Part shown: in pieces, positions 17,591-26,658 of the stretch
Layout of the letters: every line of letters begins with the position of its first letter
Position numbering within the stretch: the stretch's first letter is position 1
Assembly: GCF_037201815.1 (NCBI RefSeq)
Contig: NZ_CP147407.1
Span: forward strand, 2,674,723 to 2,738,722
Source: Metabacillus sp. FJAT-52054
Lineage (GTDB): Bacteria; Bacillota; Bacilli; Bacillales; Bacillaceae
Direction of reading: 5' to 3'
DNA length: 64,000 bases
The notes under the pieces: model-generated
What the model saw: only the letters and a program-made list of their open reading frames with translations
Database searches by the model: none
What the model was told of the DNA's origin: nothing
Made by a program: the position numbers and the translations under genes

Positions 17591-19360
17591 TCACTTTGTC
17601 TTTCTGGCAATATGAAGATCGTCAAGCTGGGCGTCGCTTGCCTGGCCAGGAGCATCCGTCATCATGCAGCTCGCACTCGCTGTTTTAGGGAAGGCAATGG
17701 TATCGCGCAAATTGGTTCTACCCGCAAGCAGCATTACAAGGCGGTCAAGACCGAGGGCAATTCCGCCATGCGGAGGAACGCCATACTCAAAGGCTTCAAG
17801 CAGGAATCCAAATTGATCCTCTGTCTGTTCCTTGCTCATGCCTAGCAGGGTAAACATTTTTTCCTGAATTTCTTTTTCAAAAATACGGATGGATCCTCCG
17901 CCAAGCTCATAGCCGTTCAATACTAAATCATATGCTTGTGCGATCATTCCTGCAGGATCGCTTTCAAACTTATCCAGATGCTCGCGCACAGGCATCGTGA
18001 ACGGGTGATGGGCAGCGTAGTAACGGTTTTCTTTTTCATCGAATTCCAGAAGCGGCCAGTCCACTACCCATAGGAAGTTGAACTTGCTTTCATCAATCAG
18101 TTTAAGTTCTTTCCCCAGTTTTAGACGGAGCGCGCCAAGAGAATCGGCTACTACTGATTTCCGATCTGCAACGAAAAGCAGCAAATCGCCAATTTCTGAA
18201 TCAGCCGTTTGAATTAAAGCCGCTTGCTCTTCCTCTGAGAAGAACTTCGCGATTGGTCCTTTTAAGCCGTCCTCTTCCTGTTTCAGCCAGGCAAGCCCTT
18301 TTGCGCCGTATGGCTTAACGAATTCAGTAAGGGCGTCGATATCTTTTCTGGAATATTTTGAAGCACCGGCTTTTACGGTAATCAGCTTCACTTCTCCTCC
18401 AGATTCCACAGCGCTGCTGAATACTTTAAAGCCGCTGTCTGCCACAAGCTCTGAGACATTTACAAGTTCCATTCCGAAGCGCGTATCAGGCTTGTCGGAA
18501 CCGAAGCGGGACATGGCTTCATCAAAGCTCATTCTTGGAAGAGGAAGAGAGATTTCCATCCCCTTCGCCTCTTTCATCACGTGAGCCATCATGTGCTCTG
18601 CCATTTCCATAATTTGATCCTGGCTCATGAAGGAGGTCTCAATATCCACTTGGGTAAATTCAGGCTGGCGGTCTGCACGCAAATCTTCATCACGGAAGCA
18701 GCGGGCGATTTGATAATACTTTTCAAACCCAGATGCCATCAGCAATTGCTTGAAAAGCTGCGGAGATTGAGGAAGCGCATAAAATTCCCCTTCATGGACA
18801 CGGCTTGGTACAAGATAATCACGTGCACCCTCTGGTGTGCTCTTCGTCAAAATCGGGGTTTCAACATCCAGAAAACCATCATTGTCAAGGAAAGAACGAA
18901 TGGCCTTTGTCACATCATGACGCATTTTAATTGTATTGAATAATGCAGGTCTTCTTAGATCTAAGTAGCGGTATTTGAGGCGAACATCCTCTGATACTTC
19001 TTCCGATTTATCCTCGATCATAAAAGGAGGGGTTTTAGAAGCGTTTAGTATGGAAACGGATGAAGCGTGCACTTCAATGCTCCCTGTTTTTAAATTCGGG
19101 TTAACGGTTCCCTCCGCTCTTTCCGTTACAGTCCCTTCAATATCAAGGACATATTCACTGCGTACATTGTTTGCCGTCTCCCAGGCTCCTTTTGCCTCTT
19201 CAGGATTGACAACAATTTGGACGATGCCCGTTCTGTCGCGCAAATCAATAAAAATCAGTCCGCCAAGATCGCGTCTCTTCTGAACCCAGCCTTTCAAAAC
19301 TACTTTTTCGCCAATGGCTTCCGGTGCAACTTCCCCGCAATAATAAGTCCTTCCAAACAT
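17591..19360 (-). CDS. aspS: Aspartyl-tRNA synthetase
   Basis: 589 residues, bacterial-type AspRS. The N-terminal OB-fold anticodon-binding domain (residues 1-105, [20 protein letters not shown]) is followed by a class II catalytic core (RYLDLRRP, motif 2 [18 protein letters not shown]), an inserted GAD domain, and motif 3 ([15 protein letters not shown]). The ATG follows AAGGAGAGGTTTAC. Transcribed after hisS with a 47-bp gap; no second T-box lies between them, so both depend on the leader upstream of hisS. Confidence 0.97.
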   Translation of the reverse strand: MFGRTYYCGEVAPEAIGEKVVLKGWVQKRRDLGGLIFIDLRDRTGIVQIVVNPEEAKGAWETANNVRSEYVLDIEGTVTERAEGTVNPNLKTGSIEVHASSVSILNASKTPPFMIEDKSEEVSEDVRLKYRYLDLRRPALFNTIKMRHDVTKAIRSFLDNDGFLDVETPILTKSTPEGARDYLVPSRVHEGEFYALPQSPQLFKQLLMASGFEKYYQIARCFRDEDLRADRQPEFTQVDIETSFMSQDQIMEMAEHMMAHVMKEAKGMEISLPLPRMSFDEAMSRFGSDKPDTRFGMELVNVSELVADSGFKVFSSAVESGGEVKLITVKAGASKYSRKDIDALTEFVKPYGAKGLAWLKQEEDGLKGPIAKFFSEEEQAALIQTADSEIGDLLLFVADRKSVVADSLGALRLKLGKELKLIDESKFNFLWVVDWPLLEFDEKENRYYAAHHPFTMPVREHLDKFESDPAGMIAQAYDLVLNGYELGGGSIRIFEKEIQEKMFTLLGMSKEQTEDQFGFLLEAFEYGVPPHGGIALGLDRLVMLLAGRTNLRDTIAFPKTASASCMMTDAPGQASDAQLDDLHIARKTK

Positions 19361-19407
19361 GTAAACCTCTCCTTACTTTCAATTAAAATCGTTTTAATCA
19401 GTGAAAC

Positions 19408-20685
19408 TTATTTCCCGTTCTTTCGGGATAAAATGACTTCCGCAAGGTCTGATATGGAAACTTCCTGCTGCTCTCCTGATTCCATATCTTTTAGCGTAAT
19501 CGCTTCTCTTTCAAGCTCATCTTCACCAAGGACCGCGACAAATCGAGCCTGTAAACGGTCTGCTGATTTGAACTGGCCTTTCAGTTTTTTGTTCTCGTAG
19601 TCTCTTTCAGCGGACAAGCCCGCTTTTCTCAGATGATTTAGAATCGAAACGGAACGGTCTTTTGCCTTGTCGCCCATGTATGCAACATAACAATCAATTG
19701 CGGACTGTATAGGAAGCTCTGCCTGTTCAGCATCAATCGCTGCGAGGAACCGCTCCAGACTCATCGCAAAACCGATTCCGGGAATTTCCGGTCCGCCCAT
19801 CTCTTTTACGAGACCGCTGTAGCGGCCGCCGCCGGCAAGAGTCGTTATAGCACCGAATCCTTCCGCGTTGCTCATAATTTCAAAAGCGGTATGATTGTAA
19901 TAATCAAGCCCGCGTACAAGGTTTTTATCAACCGTATATTCAACGTCCAGTTCTTCCAGGTAAAATTTCACCTTTTCGAAATACGCTGCGGACTCTTCAT
20001 TTAGATATTCAAGAATGGATGGCGCCGATTGAACAAGCTCATGCTCCCGGTCTTTTTTGCAGTCAAGAATTCTAAGAGGATTTTGAGCAAGACGCTTTTG
20101 GCAGTCTGCACAGAACTCCCCTATTCTTGGCTGGAAATGCTGAACAAGCGCTTCTCTGTGTGCCGAGCGGCTATCCTGATCCCCAAGGCTGTTAATGACA
20201 AGCTTTAAGTTTTTCAAACCGGCTTTTTGATACACGCTCATTGCCAAAGAAATAACCTCTGCATCAATTGCTGGATCCTCGCTGCCAATCGCTTCGATAC
20301 CGAATTGAACAAATTGACGGTAGCGGCCTGCCTGTGGTCTTTCATAACGGAACATCGGTCCAATGTAGTAAAGCTTGACAGGCTGCTGCGCTGCTGCATG
20401 CATTTTGTTTTCTACAAAAGATCTTACAGCAGAAGCTGTTCCTTCCGGACGAAGGGTAATGCTCCTTCCTTTGCGGTCTTCAAAGCTGTACATTTCTTTT
20501 TGTACGATGTCCGTTGATTCGCCGACGCTTCTTAGAAATAATTCTGTGTGTTCAAAGATTGGGGTTCTTATTTCCTTGTACTGATAAATGCTGCAAACTT
20601 CTCTTGCAATATTTTCAATAAATTGCCACCGCTCAGATTGTCCCGGCAAAATATCCTGTGTCCCTCTTGGAACTTGAAATGCCAT
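19408..20685 (-). CDS. hisS: Histidyl-tRNA synthetase
   Basis: 425 residues, class II. N-terminal MAFQVPRGTQDILPGQS; motif 2 MFRYERPQAGRYRQF; histidine A motif LVRGLDYYNHTAFE; C-terminal anticodon-binding domain (YVAYMGDKAKDRSVSILNHL). The ATG follows GCAGGAGTGATGAAAA. It is controlled by the T-box leader upstream and cotranscribed with aspS. Confidence 0.97.
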   Translation of the reverse strand: MAFQVPRGTQDILPGQSERWQFIENIAREVCSIYQYKEIRTPIFEHTELFLRSVGESTDIVQKEMYSFEDRKGRSITLRPEGTASAVRSFVENKMHAAAQQPVKLYYIGPMFRYERPQAGRYRQFVQFGIEAIGSEDPAIDAEVISLAMSVYQKAGLKNLKLVINSLGDQDSRSAHREALVQHFQPRIGEFCADCQKRLAQNPLRILDCKKDREHELVQSAPSILEYLNEESAAYFEKVKFYLEELDVEYTVDKNLVRGLDYYNHTAFEIMSNAEGFGAITTLAGGGRYSGLVKEMGGPEIPGIGFAMSLERFLAAIDAEQAELPIQSAIDCYVAYMGDKAKDRSVSILNHLRKAGLSAERDYENKKLKGQFKSADRLQARFVAVLGEDELEREAITLKDMESGEQQEVSISDLAEVILSRKNGK

Positions 20686-20813
20686 TTTTCATCACTCCTG
20701 CGTTCTTAAAAATAATGATTCTGATAAAATCCGCTTCCAGCACTCTTTTTTCAGCGGTAACTCCCGAAATCACATCGCGTTCCAATCAGCTTCGAACTTT
20801 AATGAGCTAAAAT

Positions 20814-21101
20814 AAAAAAACTCCCATCCCTGCATTATCGCAGGGACGAGAGTTAATACCCGTGGTTCCACCCTAGTTGAAGCCTCATGATTCAGGCTTC
20901 CGCTCATAACCTTTAACGCCGGCTGCGTCCTTATCCTACTAAGCTCCTGCTTTTCAGAAAGAAACCTAAGGAGTGTTCGTTCATTGGATCATCATGGAGA
21001 AATGCTTTCAGCCAAGGCATTTCATCTCTTTCCACGTGTAGTTCCAGCTACTTTTCTCCCTCACTGGTTGTTCATATGTATAACCTTCAAGATTCGAATT
21101 T
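20814..21101 (-). promoter_or_regulatory. T-box riboswitch leader of hisS-aspS
   Basis: T-box core AGGGTGGAACCACGGG at 20859-20874 on the minus strand, followed by the terminator AACTCTCGTCCCTGCG...GGGATGGGAGTT and seven T (20814-20820). The candidate specifier is CAC at 20973-20975 (histidine), in the AACGAACACTCC loop; an Asp codon is not evident there. A stem I region with AAAGAGATG lies upstream. Confidence 0.92.
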
Positions 21102-21107
21102 TATCTT

Positions 21108-21136
21108 ATCATACGCATGCACGCTTGTCATGTCAA
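21108..21136 (-). promoter_or_regulatory. SigA promoter of the hisS-aspS T-box transcript
   Basis: TTGACA (21131-21136), 17-bp spacer, TATGAT (21108-21113). As with alaS, the -35 box contains the TGA stop of the upstream gene (yrzK). Confidence 0.85.
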
Positions 21137-21336
21137 GATTGGTGTAAATGTTTTTTCAAATCTCTTACCTCTCTTAATGTTAAACCAAATTCCGAAGCAA
21201 GCTCCATTGGGGCGCTATCCTTTTCCACCTTTGAGAGGGCATGCAGGTCGGCTGAAAACAAATTTCCCGGTGACTGATGGGCCCTTTCTCCTTTTTCACT
21301 GTATCTCATTCTGAAAGCCCCTTTCGTAAGATTCAT
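21133..21336 (-). CDS. yrzK: Small HTH-like protein, YrzK position
   Basis: 67 residues. The C-terminal half (SAPMELASEFGLTLREVRDL) looks like a helix-turn-helix of the sigma-region-4 or phage-regulator type; the N-terminal half is basic and of low complexity. The ATG is at 21334-21336 with a weak ribosome site (GGGCAGGCT). It ends exactly in the -35 region of the hisS promoter. B. subtilis has a similar small gene, yrzK, at this place upstream of hisS; the name is given by position and general resemblance. Confidence 0.65.
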   Translation of the reverse strand: MNLTKGAFRMRYSEKGERAHQSPGNLFSADLHALSKVEKDSAPMELASEFGLTLREVRDLKKHLHQS

Positions 21337-21428
21337 TTTAGCCTGCCCAAATTGACGAAAAATTATTTCAAACGAACCAGGGATTTGACGATATAATGAT
21401 AGAAGTGAAGGTTAAAAAGGGGGTTCTT

Positions 21429-23144
21429 ATGTATAAAAAAATAGTTAGCGCAGCTTTGTGTGCGATTCTGCTCTTCTCACTCATTCCAGCAGAGCCGTTT
21501 TATGCAGAGGCTGCTCCGAAGGAAACGGCGAAAATTTTAAATGACACCCTTAATATTCGCAAAGGACCAGGATTAAGCTATGGAATTGAGGCAATTGCAC
21601 GCAAAGACGAGAAGTATGGTGTTCTTGAAAAAAACAAGGAATGGGTAAAGCTTGATCTGCCTGGAAACCGGACAGGCTGGGCGGCCACTTGGCTTGTGGA
21701 AATTCAGTCCCCATCACAAGTAAAAACCGTATACTCAAATGCCGAAGATGTCAGGATTCGCAAGGGACCGGGAACCGGCCATGCAATCGTCGGCACCTTC
21801 CCTTATGGAAAACAGGCTGTGCTTCTGAAAAAAGAAGGGGAATGGACAAACATCTCGTTTAACGGGATAACTGGGTGGATTTCCTCCCGCTATGCTTCTT
21901 CATCCATTAAGGATTCGAAAGAAAAAACGGACCTTAAAGGACCATCAGGATACATAACTGCGACCTCCCTAAATGTAAGATCCGCCCCTTCTTCTGCAAG
22001 CTCATTGCTTGGTTCAGTAACAAAAGGGACTAAGGTTGCCATTTTGAAGTCGGAGGGCAGCTGGCTTAGAATTTCCTATAGCGGAAAGACAGGCTGGGTA
22101 AGCCGGGATTTTGTAAAAAGCGGCAGTCTTGAAAGCCAGATTAAAACTGGGAAAACAGGGATCGTTACAGCTGCATCCTTAAACGTCCGGAATGCTCCTT
22201 CCCCTACTGGCGGGTTATCTGGAAAAGTCGTAAAAAATGAACAGGTATCCATCCTTGAAGAAAAAAACAGCTGGACGAAAATCCGATTTAACGGAAGTCA
22301 GACAGGCTGGGTTTCATCGCTTTATATTAAAGCTTCAGAAACAGGATCACAACAGGATACAGCTCCCAAAAACAGCGGAGCAATCCGGCTGATCTCAGAC
22401 GGGACGAATATTCGCTCCTCCGCTTCTGTGAACAGCTCTGTCATTGCCAGAGGGACAGCAGGTCAGACATACACCGTCCTTTCACTGCAAAACGACTGGT
22501 ACAAAATTAAGCTGCTTGATGGCAGGACAGGCTATGTGGCGGGCTGGCTTGCTGAGGATGCGGAATTTGGCAAAACGGTAAACCGGCCTGGAGAGTCAAA
22601 GTCCCTTAAGGGGAAAACGATTGTAATTGACCCGGGACACGGCGGTATAGACGGGGGTACGTCAGGATCCGGCGGAACCCTTGAAAAATCTCTGACGATG
22701 AAAACAGCCGGCTACCTTTCAGGCGAGCTGCAATCAGAGGGCGCCAATGTCGTTATGACTAGAAGCTCTGATCTGTATATCAGCCTAAGCTCAAGGGTCA
22801 ATTCAGCTCAGTCGAGGTCAGCGGATGCCTTTATCAGCCTCCATTACGACAGCAGCTCGAATAAAGCAGTTAGAGGGATGACGGTTTATTATTATCATTC
22901 ATCCGGCCAGAAATTAGCTCTCCCGGTAAAAGAGGAATTGATTAAGAATACAAGATCAGCAGATCGCGGTGTCCGTTTCGGGGATTACCATGTCATACGG
23001 GAAAACAGCAGGCCATCCATCTTAATCGAGCTCGGATATTTAAGCAGCATCACAGATGAAATGACGGTCAACTCAAGCTCCTTTCAGAAAAATGCCGTTC
23101 ACGGCATAACGGAAGGACTTAAAGACTATTTCAGCCAGCAATAA
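21429..23144 (+). CDS. yrvJ: N-acetylmuramoyl-L-alanine amidase with five SH3b repeats (YrvJ)
   Basis: 571 residues from the ATG at 21429, which follows AAAAAGGGGG. The signal peptide is MYKKIVSAALCAILLFSLIP, cut probably after the AEA in FYAEAAP. Five bacterial SH3 domains follow at about residues 30-90, 95-150, 175-235, 240-305 and 315-370, each with the LNVRxxPS/IRKGPG signature and ending in TGWV. A C-terminal Amidase_3 domain (about 390-570) has zinc ligands in IDPGHGG, the glutamate near SILIELGYLSS, and LHYDSS. A secreted wall hydrolase. Divergent from yrzK. Confidence 0.93.
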   Translation: MYKKIVSAALCAILLFSLIPAEPFYAEAAPKETAKILNDTLNIRKGPGLSYGIEAIARKDEKYGVLEKNKEWVKLDLPGNRTGWAATWLVEIQSPSQVKTVYSNAEDVRIRKGPGTGHAIVGTFPYGKQAVLLKKEGEWTNISFNGITGWISSRYASSSIKDSKEKTDLKGPSGYITATSLNVRSAPSSASSLLGSVTKGTKVAILKSEGSWLRISYSGKTGWVSRDFVKSGSLESQIKTGKTGIVTAASLNVRNAPSPTGGLSGKVVKNEQVSILEEKNSWTKIRFNGSQTGWVSSLYIKASETGSQQDTAPKNSGAIRLISDGTNIRSSASVNSSVIARGTAGQTYTVLSLQNDWYKIKLLDGRTGYVAGWLAEDAEFGKTVNRPGESKSLKGKTIVIDPGHGGIDGGTSGSGGTLEKSLTMKTAGYLSGELQSEGANVVMTRSSDLYISLSSRVNSAQSRSADAFISLHYDSSSNKAVRGMTVYYYHSSGQKLALPVKEELIKNTRSADRGVRFGDYHVIRENSRPSILIELGYLSSITDEMTVNSSSFQKNAVHGITEGLKDYFSQQ

Positions 23145-23160
23145 CAAAACTGTAAAATGC

Positions 23161-23197
23161 ATCAAAAAAGGAAGCCGCAGAGGCTTCCTTTTTTGAT
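23161..23197. terminator. Bidirectional terminator between yrvJ and dtd
   Basis: ATCAAAAAAGGAAGCC, loop GCAGA, GGCTTCCTTTTTTGAT. Convergent genes on both sides. Confidence 0.93.
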
Positions 23198-23198
23198 G

Positions 23199-23654
23199 CT
23201 ATTTCTTTCCTCTTTCAGAGCTGTCCACAATCAGGGTTACAGGCCCATCGTTTATAAGCGAAACATCCATCATCGCCCCAAACGTTCCGGTCTCAACCAC
23301 CAGACCGAGCTGTCTCAGTTCATCGTTAAACTGCTCATATACCGGTTCAGCTATGTCCGATTTGGCTGCAGCCATAAAATTCGGTCTTCTCCCTTTTCGG
23401 CATTCTCCATAAAGGGTAAATTGCGATACGGATAAAACCTCCCCTTTTATATCAAGAAGCGAGTGGTTCAGTTTTTCCTCATCATCTTCAAAAATTCGAA
23501 GGTTCGCAAGTTTATCAGCCAAGTATTTCGCATCATCTGCCGTGTCATCATGTGTGACACCGACAAGAACCATAATCCCCCGGCCAATCTTCCCTGTGGA
23601 GCTGCCGCCGACAGTAACCTCTGCTTCCTTTACACGCTGAAGAACAATCTTCAT
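23199..23654 (-). CDS. dtd: D-aminoacyl-tRNA deacylase
   Basis: 151 residues, usual length. It removes D-amino acids (and glycine from tRNA(Ala)) from mischarged tRNA. The two active-site motifs of the DTD dimer are present: [11 protein letters not shown] (family SQxTL) and [12 protein letters not shown] (family GPVT). N-terminus [15 protein letters not shown] is typical. It lies 17 bp downstream of relA and ends at a shared terminator, as B. subtilis yrvI does. Confidence 0.96.
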   Translation of the reverse strand: MKIVLQRVKEAEVTVGGSSTGKIGRGIMVLVGVTHDDTADDAKYLADKLANLRIFEDDEEKLNHSLLDIKGEVLSVSQFTLYGECRKGRRPNFMAAAKSDIAEPVYEQFNDELRQLGLVVETGTFGAMMDVSLINDGPVTLIVDSSERGKK

Positions 23655-23671
23655 TGAAAAGAACCCTCACT

Positions 23672-25870
23672 TTAGTTCATCAATCTTCTAACGGAGTAAA
23701 TATCTGAAATTTGTTTAATTCTTTCAACCACCTTATGAAGGTGGTTGATGTTTGCAATGGAAAGAGCCATATGAATGGTTGCGACCTTATTCCGGTCCGA
23801 TCTGCCGGAGACCGAAGAAATATTGGTTTTTGTTTCATTCACTGCCTGAAGTACTTCATTCAGAAGCCCTCTGCGGTCATAGCCCATGATTTCAATTTCA
23901 ACGTTATATTCTTTCCTGCCGTCAATCTGATGCTCCCATTCAACCGGAATTAGCCGGTCCTTTGCATCATCTGCCTGGATATTCGTGCAATCGTCACGAT
24001 GAACGGATACGCCCCGCCCTTTCGTAATAAATCCGACAATTTCATCTCCAGGTACCGGATTGCAGCATTTGGACAGCCTGATTAAGAGGTTGTCAATGCC
24101 TTTAACTCTTACACCGGCATCCCTCTTCTTCTGAGAAGGATACTGCTTTGATTCAGTCACCACTTCTTCAACGGCTTTTTCCTGCTCCTCAAGGTCGCGC
24201 TTTTTGCGCCATTTTTCCGTCAGGCGGTTCGCTACTTGCAGAGCTGTAATTCCGTTGTAGCCTACTGCTGCAAACATATCTTCATCATTGGCAAAATTGA
24301 ATTTTTCATAAACCCGTTTAACGTTGTCGGAAGCAAGGATCTCTTTCAAATCAAAATCCATGTTCTTGATCTCTTTTTCGACCCATTCCTTCCCTTTTTC
24401 AACGTTTTCTTCACGGCGCTGTTTCTTGAAAAACTGTCTGATCTTATTTTTAGCCTGTGAAGTCTGGGCAAGCTTTAGCCAATCCTGACTCGGTCCGTAC
24501 GAATGCTTGGAGGTCAGAATTTCAATAATGTCCCCTGTTTTCAGTTTATAATCAAGGGTCACCATTTTGCCGTTTACTTTTGCACCAATTGTTTTATTGC
24601 CGATTTCTGAATGAATTCGGTAGGAGAAATCAATCGGTACAGATCCGGATGGAAGCTCAATAACGTCTCCTTTTGGCGTAAATACAAACACCATATCAGA
24701 AAATAAGTCGATTTTCAGGGATTCCATAAATTCTTCCGCATTTGTGGATTCATTCTGGAACTCAAGAATTTCTCTGAACCATGTCAATTTCTTTTCGAGA
24801 GAAGCATGGTCATCCAATTCTTTTCCTTCTTTGTATGCCCAGTGGGCGGCAATACCGTATTCAGCAATGTGGTGCATATCCATCGTACGGATTTGGACTT
24901 CCAAAGGATCGCCTTTAGGGCCGATCACGGTCGTATGAAGGGATTGATACATGTTTGGCTTCGGCATTGCAATATAATCTTTAAAGCGGCCGGGCATTGG
25001 TTTCCAGCACGTATGAATGATTCCCAGAACGGCATAGCAATCCTTAATGCTGTTAACTACGATCCTGACTGCGAGCAGATCGTATATTTCATTAAATTGT
25101 TTATTCTGGAGAACCATTTTTTTATAAATGCTGTAAATATGCTTTGGCCGGCCGGAAAATTCAGCTGCAATCTGAACTTCCTGCACACTGTTTTTAACGT
25201 CATTAATGACCTCGTCCAAATATTCCTCGCGCTCTGCCCGTTTCTTTTTCATCAAATTCACAATCCGGTAGTACTGCTGAGGGTTTAAATATCTGAGAGC
25301 TGTATCTTCAAGCTCCCACTTAATCTTGGAAATCCCGAGTCTATGGGCTAGAGGAGCAAAAATTTCCAGCGTTTCATTTGAAATTCTCCGCTGCTTCTCC
25401 TGCGGCAGATGCTTAAGTGTTCTCATGTTGTGAAGACGGTCCGCAAGCTTTATCAGGATCACCCTGATATCCTGGGCCATTGCAACAAACATTTTTCGAT
25501 GGTTCTCTGCCTGCTGCTCTTCATGGGATTTGTATTTAATCTTTCCGAGCTTTGTCACTCCATCAACCAGCATGGCCACTTCATCGCTGAATGCCTTGCG
25601 GATATCGTCCAGAGTCACATCTGTATCTTCAACCACATCATGCAAAAAACCGCCGGCTATAGTGGAGGGGTCCATATCAAGATCCACTAAAATACCCGCT
25701 ACTTGAATAGGATGAATTATATAGGGTTCACCGGATTTACGGTACTGCTCACGATGTGCTTCCTCTGCAAAATCGTAAGCTCTCCGGATAAAATCAAGAT
25801 TGTCGTCAGCCAAATACCGCTTCGCCCGTTCGATCACCTGTTCAGCGGTTAGGACTTGTTCATTCGCCAT
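23672..25870 (-). CDS. relA: Bifunctional (p)ppGpp synthetase/hydrolase RelA
   Basis: 732 residues. N-terminal HD hydrolase domain (HPIQVAGILVDLDM; FLHDVVEDTD) intact, synthetase domain (GRPKHIYSIYKKM, YDLLAVRI, MYQSLHTTV), TGS domain (VFTPKGDVIELPSGS), zinc-finger-like/helical region (LIRLSKCCNPVPGDEIVGF) and C-terminal ACT domain (EIMGYDRRGLLNEVLQAV). The retained HD residues mean it makes and degrades (p)ppGpp, like B. subtilis Rel. ATG after AAAAAAGGTGATTCC. Cotranscribed with dtd. Confidence 0.97.
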   Translation of the reverse strand: MANEQVLTAEQVIERAKRYLADDNLDFIRRAYDFAEEAHREQYRKSGEPYIIHPIQVAGILVDLDMDPSTIAGGFLHDVVEDTDVTLDDIRKAFSDEVAMLVDGVTKLGKIKYKSHEEQQAENHRKMFVAMAQDIRVILIKLADRLHNMRTLKHLPQEKQRRISNETLEIFAPLAHRLGISKIKWELEDTALRYLNPQQYYRIVNLMKKKRAEREEYLDEVINDVKNSVQEVQIAAEFSGRPKHIYSIYKKMVLQNKQFNEIYDLLAVRIVVNSIKDCYAVLGIIHTCWKPMPGRFKDYIAMPKPNMYQSLHTTVIGPKGDPLEVQIRTMDMHHIAEYGIAAHWAYKEGKELDDHASLEKKLTWFREILEFQNESTNAEEFMESLKIDLFSDMVFVFTPKGDVIELPSGSVPIDFSYRIHSEIGNKTIGAKVNGKMVTLDYKLKTGDIIEILTSKHSYGPSQDWLKLAQTSQAKNKIRQFFKKQRREENVEKGKEWVEKEIKNMDFDLKEILASDNVKRVYEKFNFANDEDMFAAVGYNGITALQVANRLTEKWRKKRDLEEQEKAVEEVVTESKQYPSQKKRDAGVRVKGIDNLLIRLSKCCNPVPGDEIVGFITKGRGVSVHRDDCTNIQADDAKDRLIPVEWEHQIDGRKEYNVEIEIMGYDRRGLLNEVLQAVNETKTNISSVSGRSDRNKVATIHMALSIANINHLHKVVERIKQISDIYSVRRLMN

Positions 25871-25906
25871 GGAATCACCTTTTTTGAAGAAAACTTTATT
25901 GTACCT

Positions 25907-25935
25907 ATTATCGTGAAAAAAAGGAGTTCTGTAAA
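25907..25935 (-). promoter_or_regulatory. Probable SigA promoter of relA-dtd
   Basis: TTTACA (25930-25935), 17-bp spacer, GATAAT (25907-25912). It places transcription start about 30 nt upstream of the relA ATG. The rest of the relA-apt gap (25936-26086) shows no gene I can support. Confidence 0.6.
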
Positions 25936-26086
25936 GGGTAAGGAAAAGAATTCGATTGGATATCCGGTTTACGGGGGTAGTAGATGGTTGTATTTCACCT
26001 TATTTTCAGGCTTTGTCTGCGCTTACATTGTGTTTTTAAAAAAGATTTTTATCATTGAATTATTTATCCATCTTTTTTAGCTATTC

Positions 26087-26116
26087 GAAAAAAACTGACC
26101 GCAGGCGGCCAGTTTT
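26087..26116 (-). terminator. Terminator of apt
   Basis: Minus strand AAAACTGGCC, loop GCCTGC, GGTCAGTTTTTTT (one G-U pair). Confidence 0.9.
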
Positions 26117-26129
26117 CCTCAAATAAATT

Positions 26130-26642
26130 TTAATATTGCATTAATGTCATAACATCGTAGCCATCAAGCTTTTTGCGGCCATCAAGATAGGAGAGCTCGA
26201 TAAGGAATGCCATTCCCGCAACTACTCCGCCAAGCTCTTCAACAAGCTTAATCGTCGCTTCTATTGTTCCGCCTGTTGCAAGCAGATCGTCCGTAATCAG
26301 TACTCTTTGACCAGGCAGGATGGCATCTTTATGAATAGTGAGAACATCTTTGCCGTATTCAAGGCCGTAATCTACTTTAATTACGTCGCGCGGAAGCTTT
26401 CCTTCTTTTCTCACAGGGGCAAATCCTACTTCCAGTGCATATGCCACTGGACATCCGATAATAAATCCGCGCGCTTCAGGACCGACAACGATATCAATTT
26501 GCTTTTCACGGGCAAATTCAACAATCTGATCTGTAGCATATTTATAGACTTCGCCTTTATCCATAAGTGTCGTAATGTCCTTGAAACGGATTCCGGGTTT
26601 CGGATAGTCCTCGACGATCGTTACATATTGTTTTAAATCCAT
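26130..26642 (-). CDS. apt: Adenine phosphoribosyltransferase
   Basis: 170 residues. It converts adenine plus PRPP to AMP. The PRPP-binding motif is [14 protein letters not shown] (about residues 120-133); the N-terminus [20 protein letters not shown] and [10 protein letters not shown] are family-typical. ATG follows AGGAGGAAAAACGAAAG. It lies 16 bp downstream of recJ and upstream of relA, the B. subtilis order. Confidence 0.97.
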   Translation of the reverse strand: MDLKQYVTIVEDYPKPGIRFKDITTLMDKGEVYKYATDQIVEFAREKQIDIVVGPEARGFIIGCPVAYALEVGFAPVRKEGKLPRDVIKVDYGLEYGKDVLTIHKDAILPGQRVLITDDLLATGGTIEATIKLVEELGGVVAGMAFLIELSYLDGRKKLDGYDVMTLMQY

Positions 26643-26658
26643 CTTTCGTTTTTCCTCC

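Noticed and set aside
19361..19407. Second T-box between hisS and aspS
   Set aside because: Only 47 bp and no T-box core or terminator hairpin.
25856..26080. 74-codon plus-strand frame between relA and apt with a hydrophobic end
   Set aside because: It starts inside the relA start region antisense, has no ribosome site, and overlaps the relA promoter.
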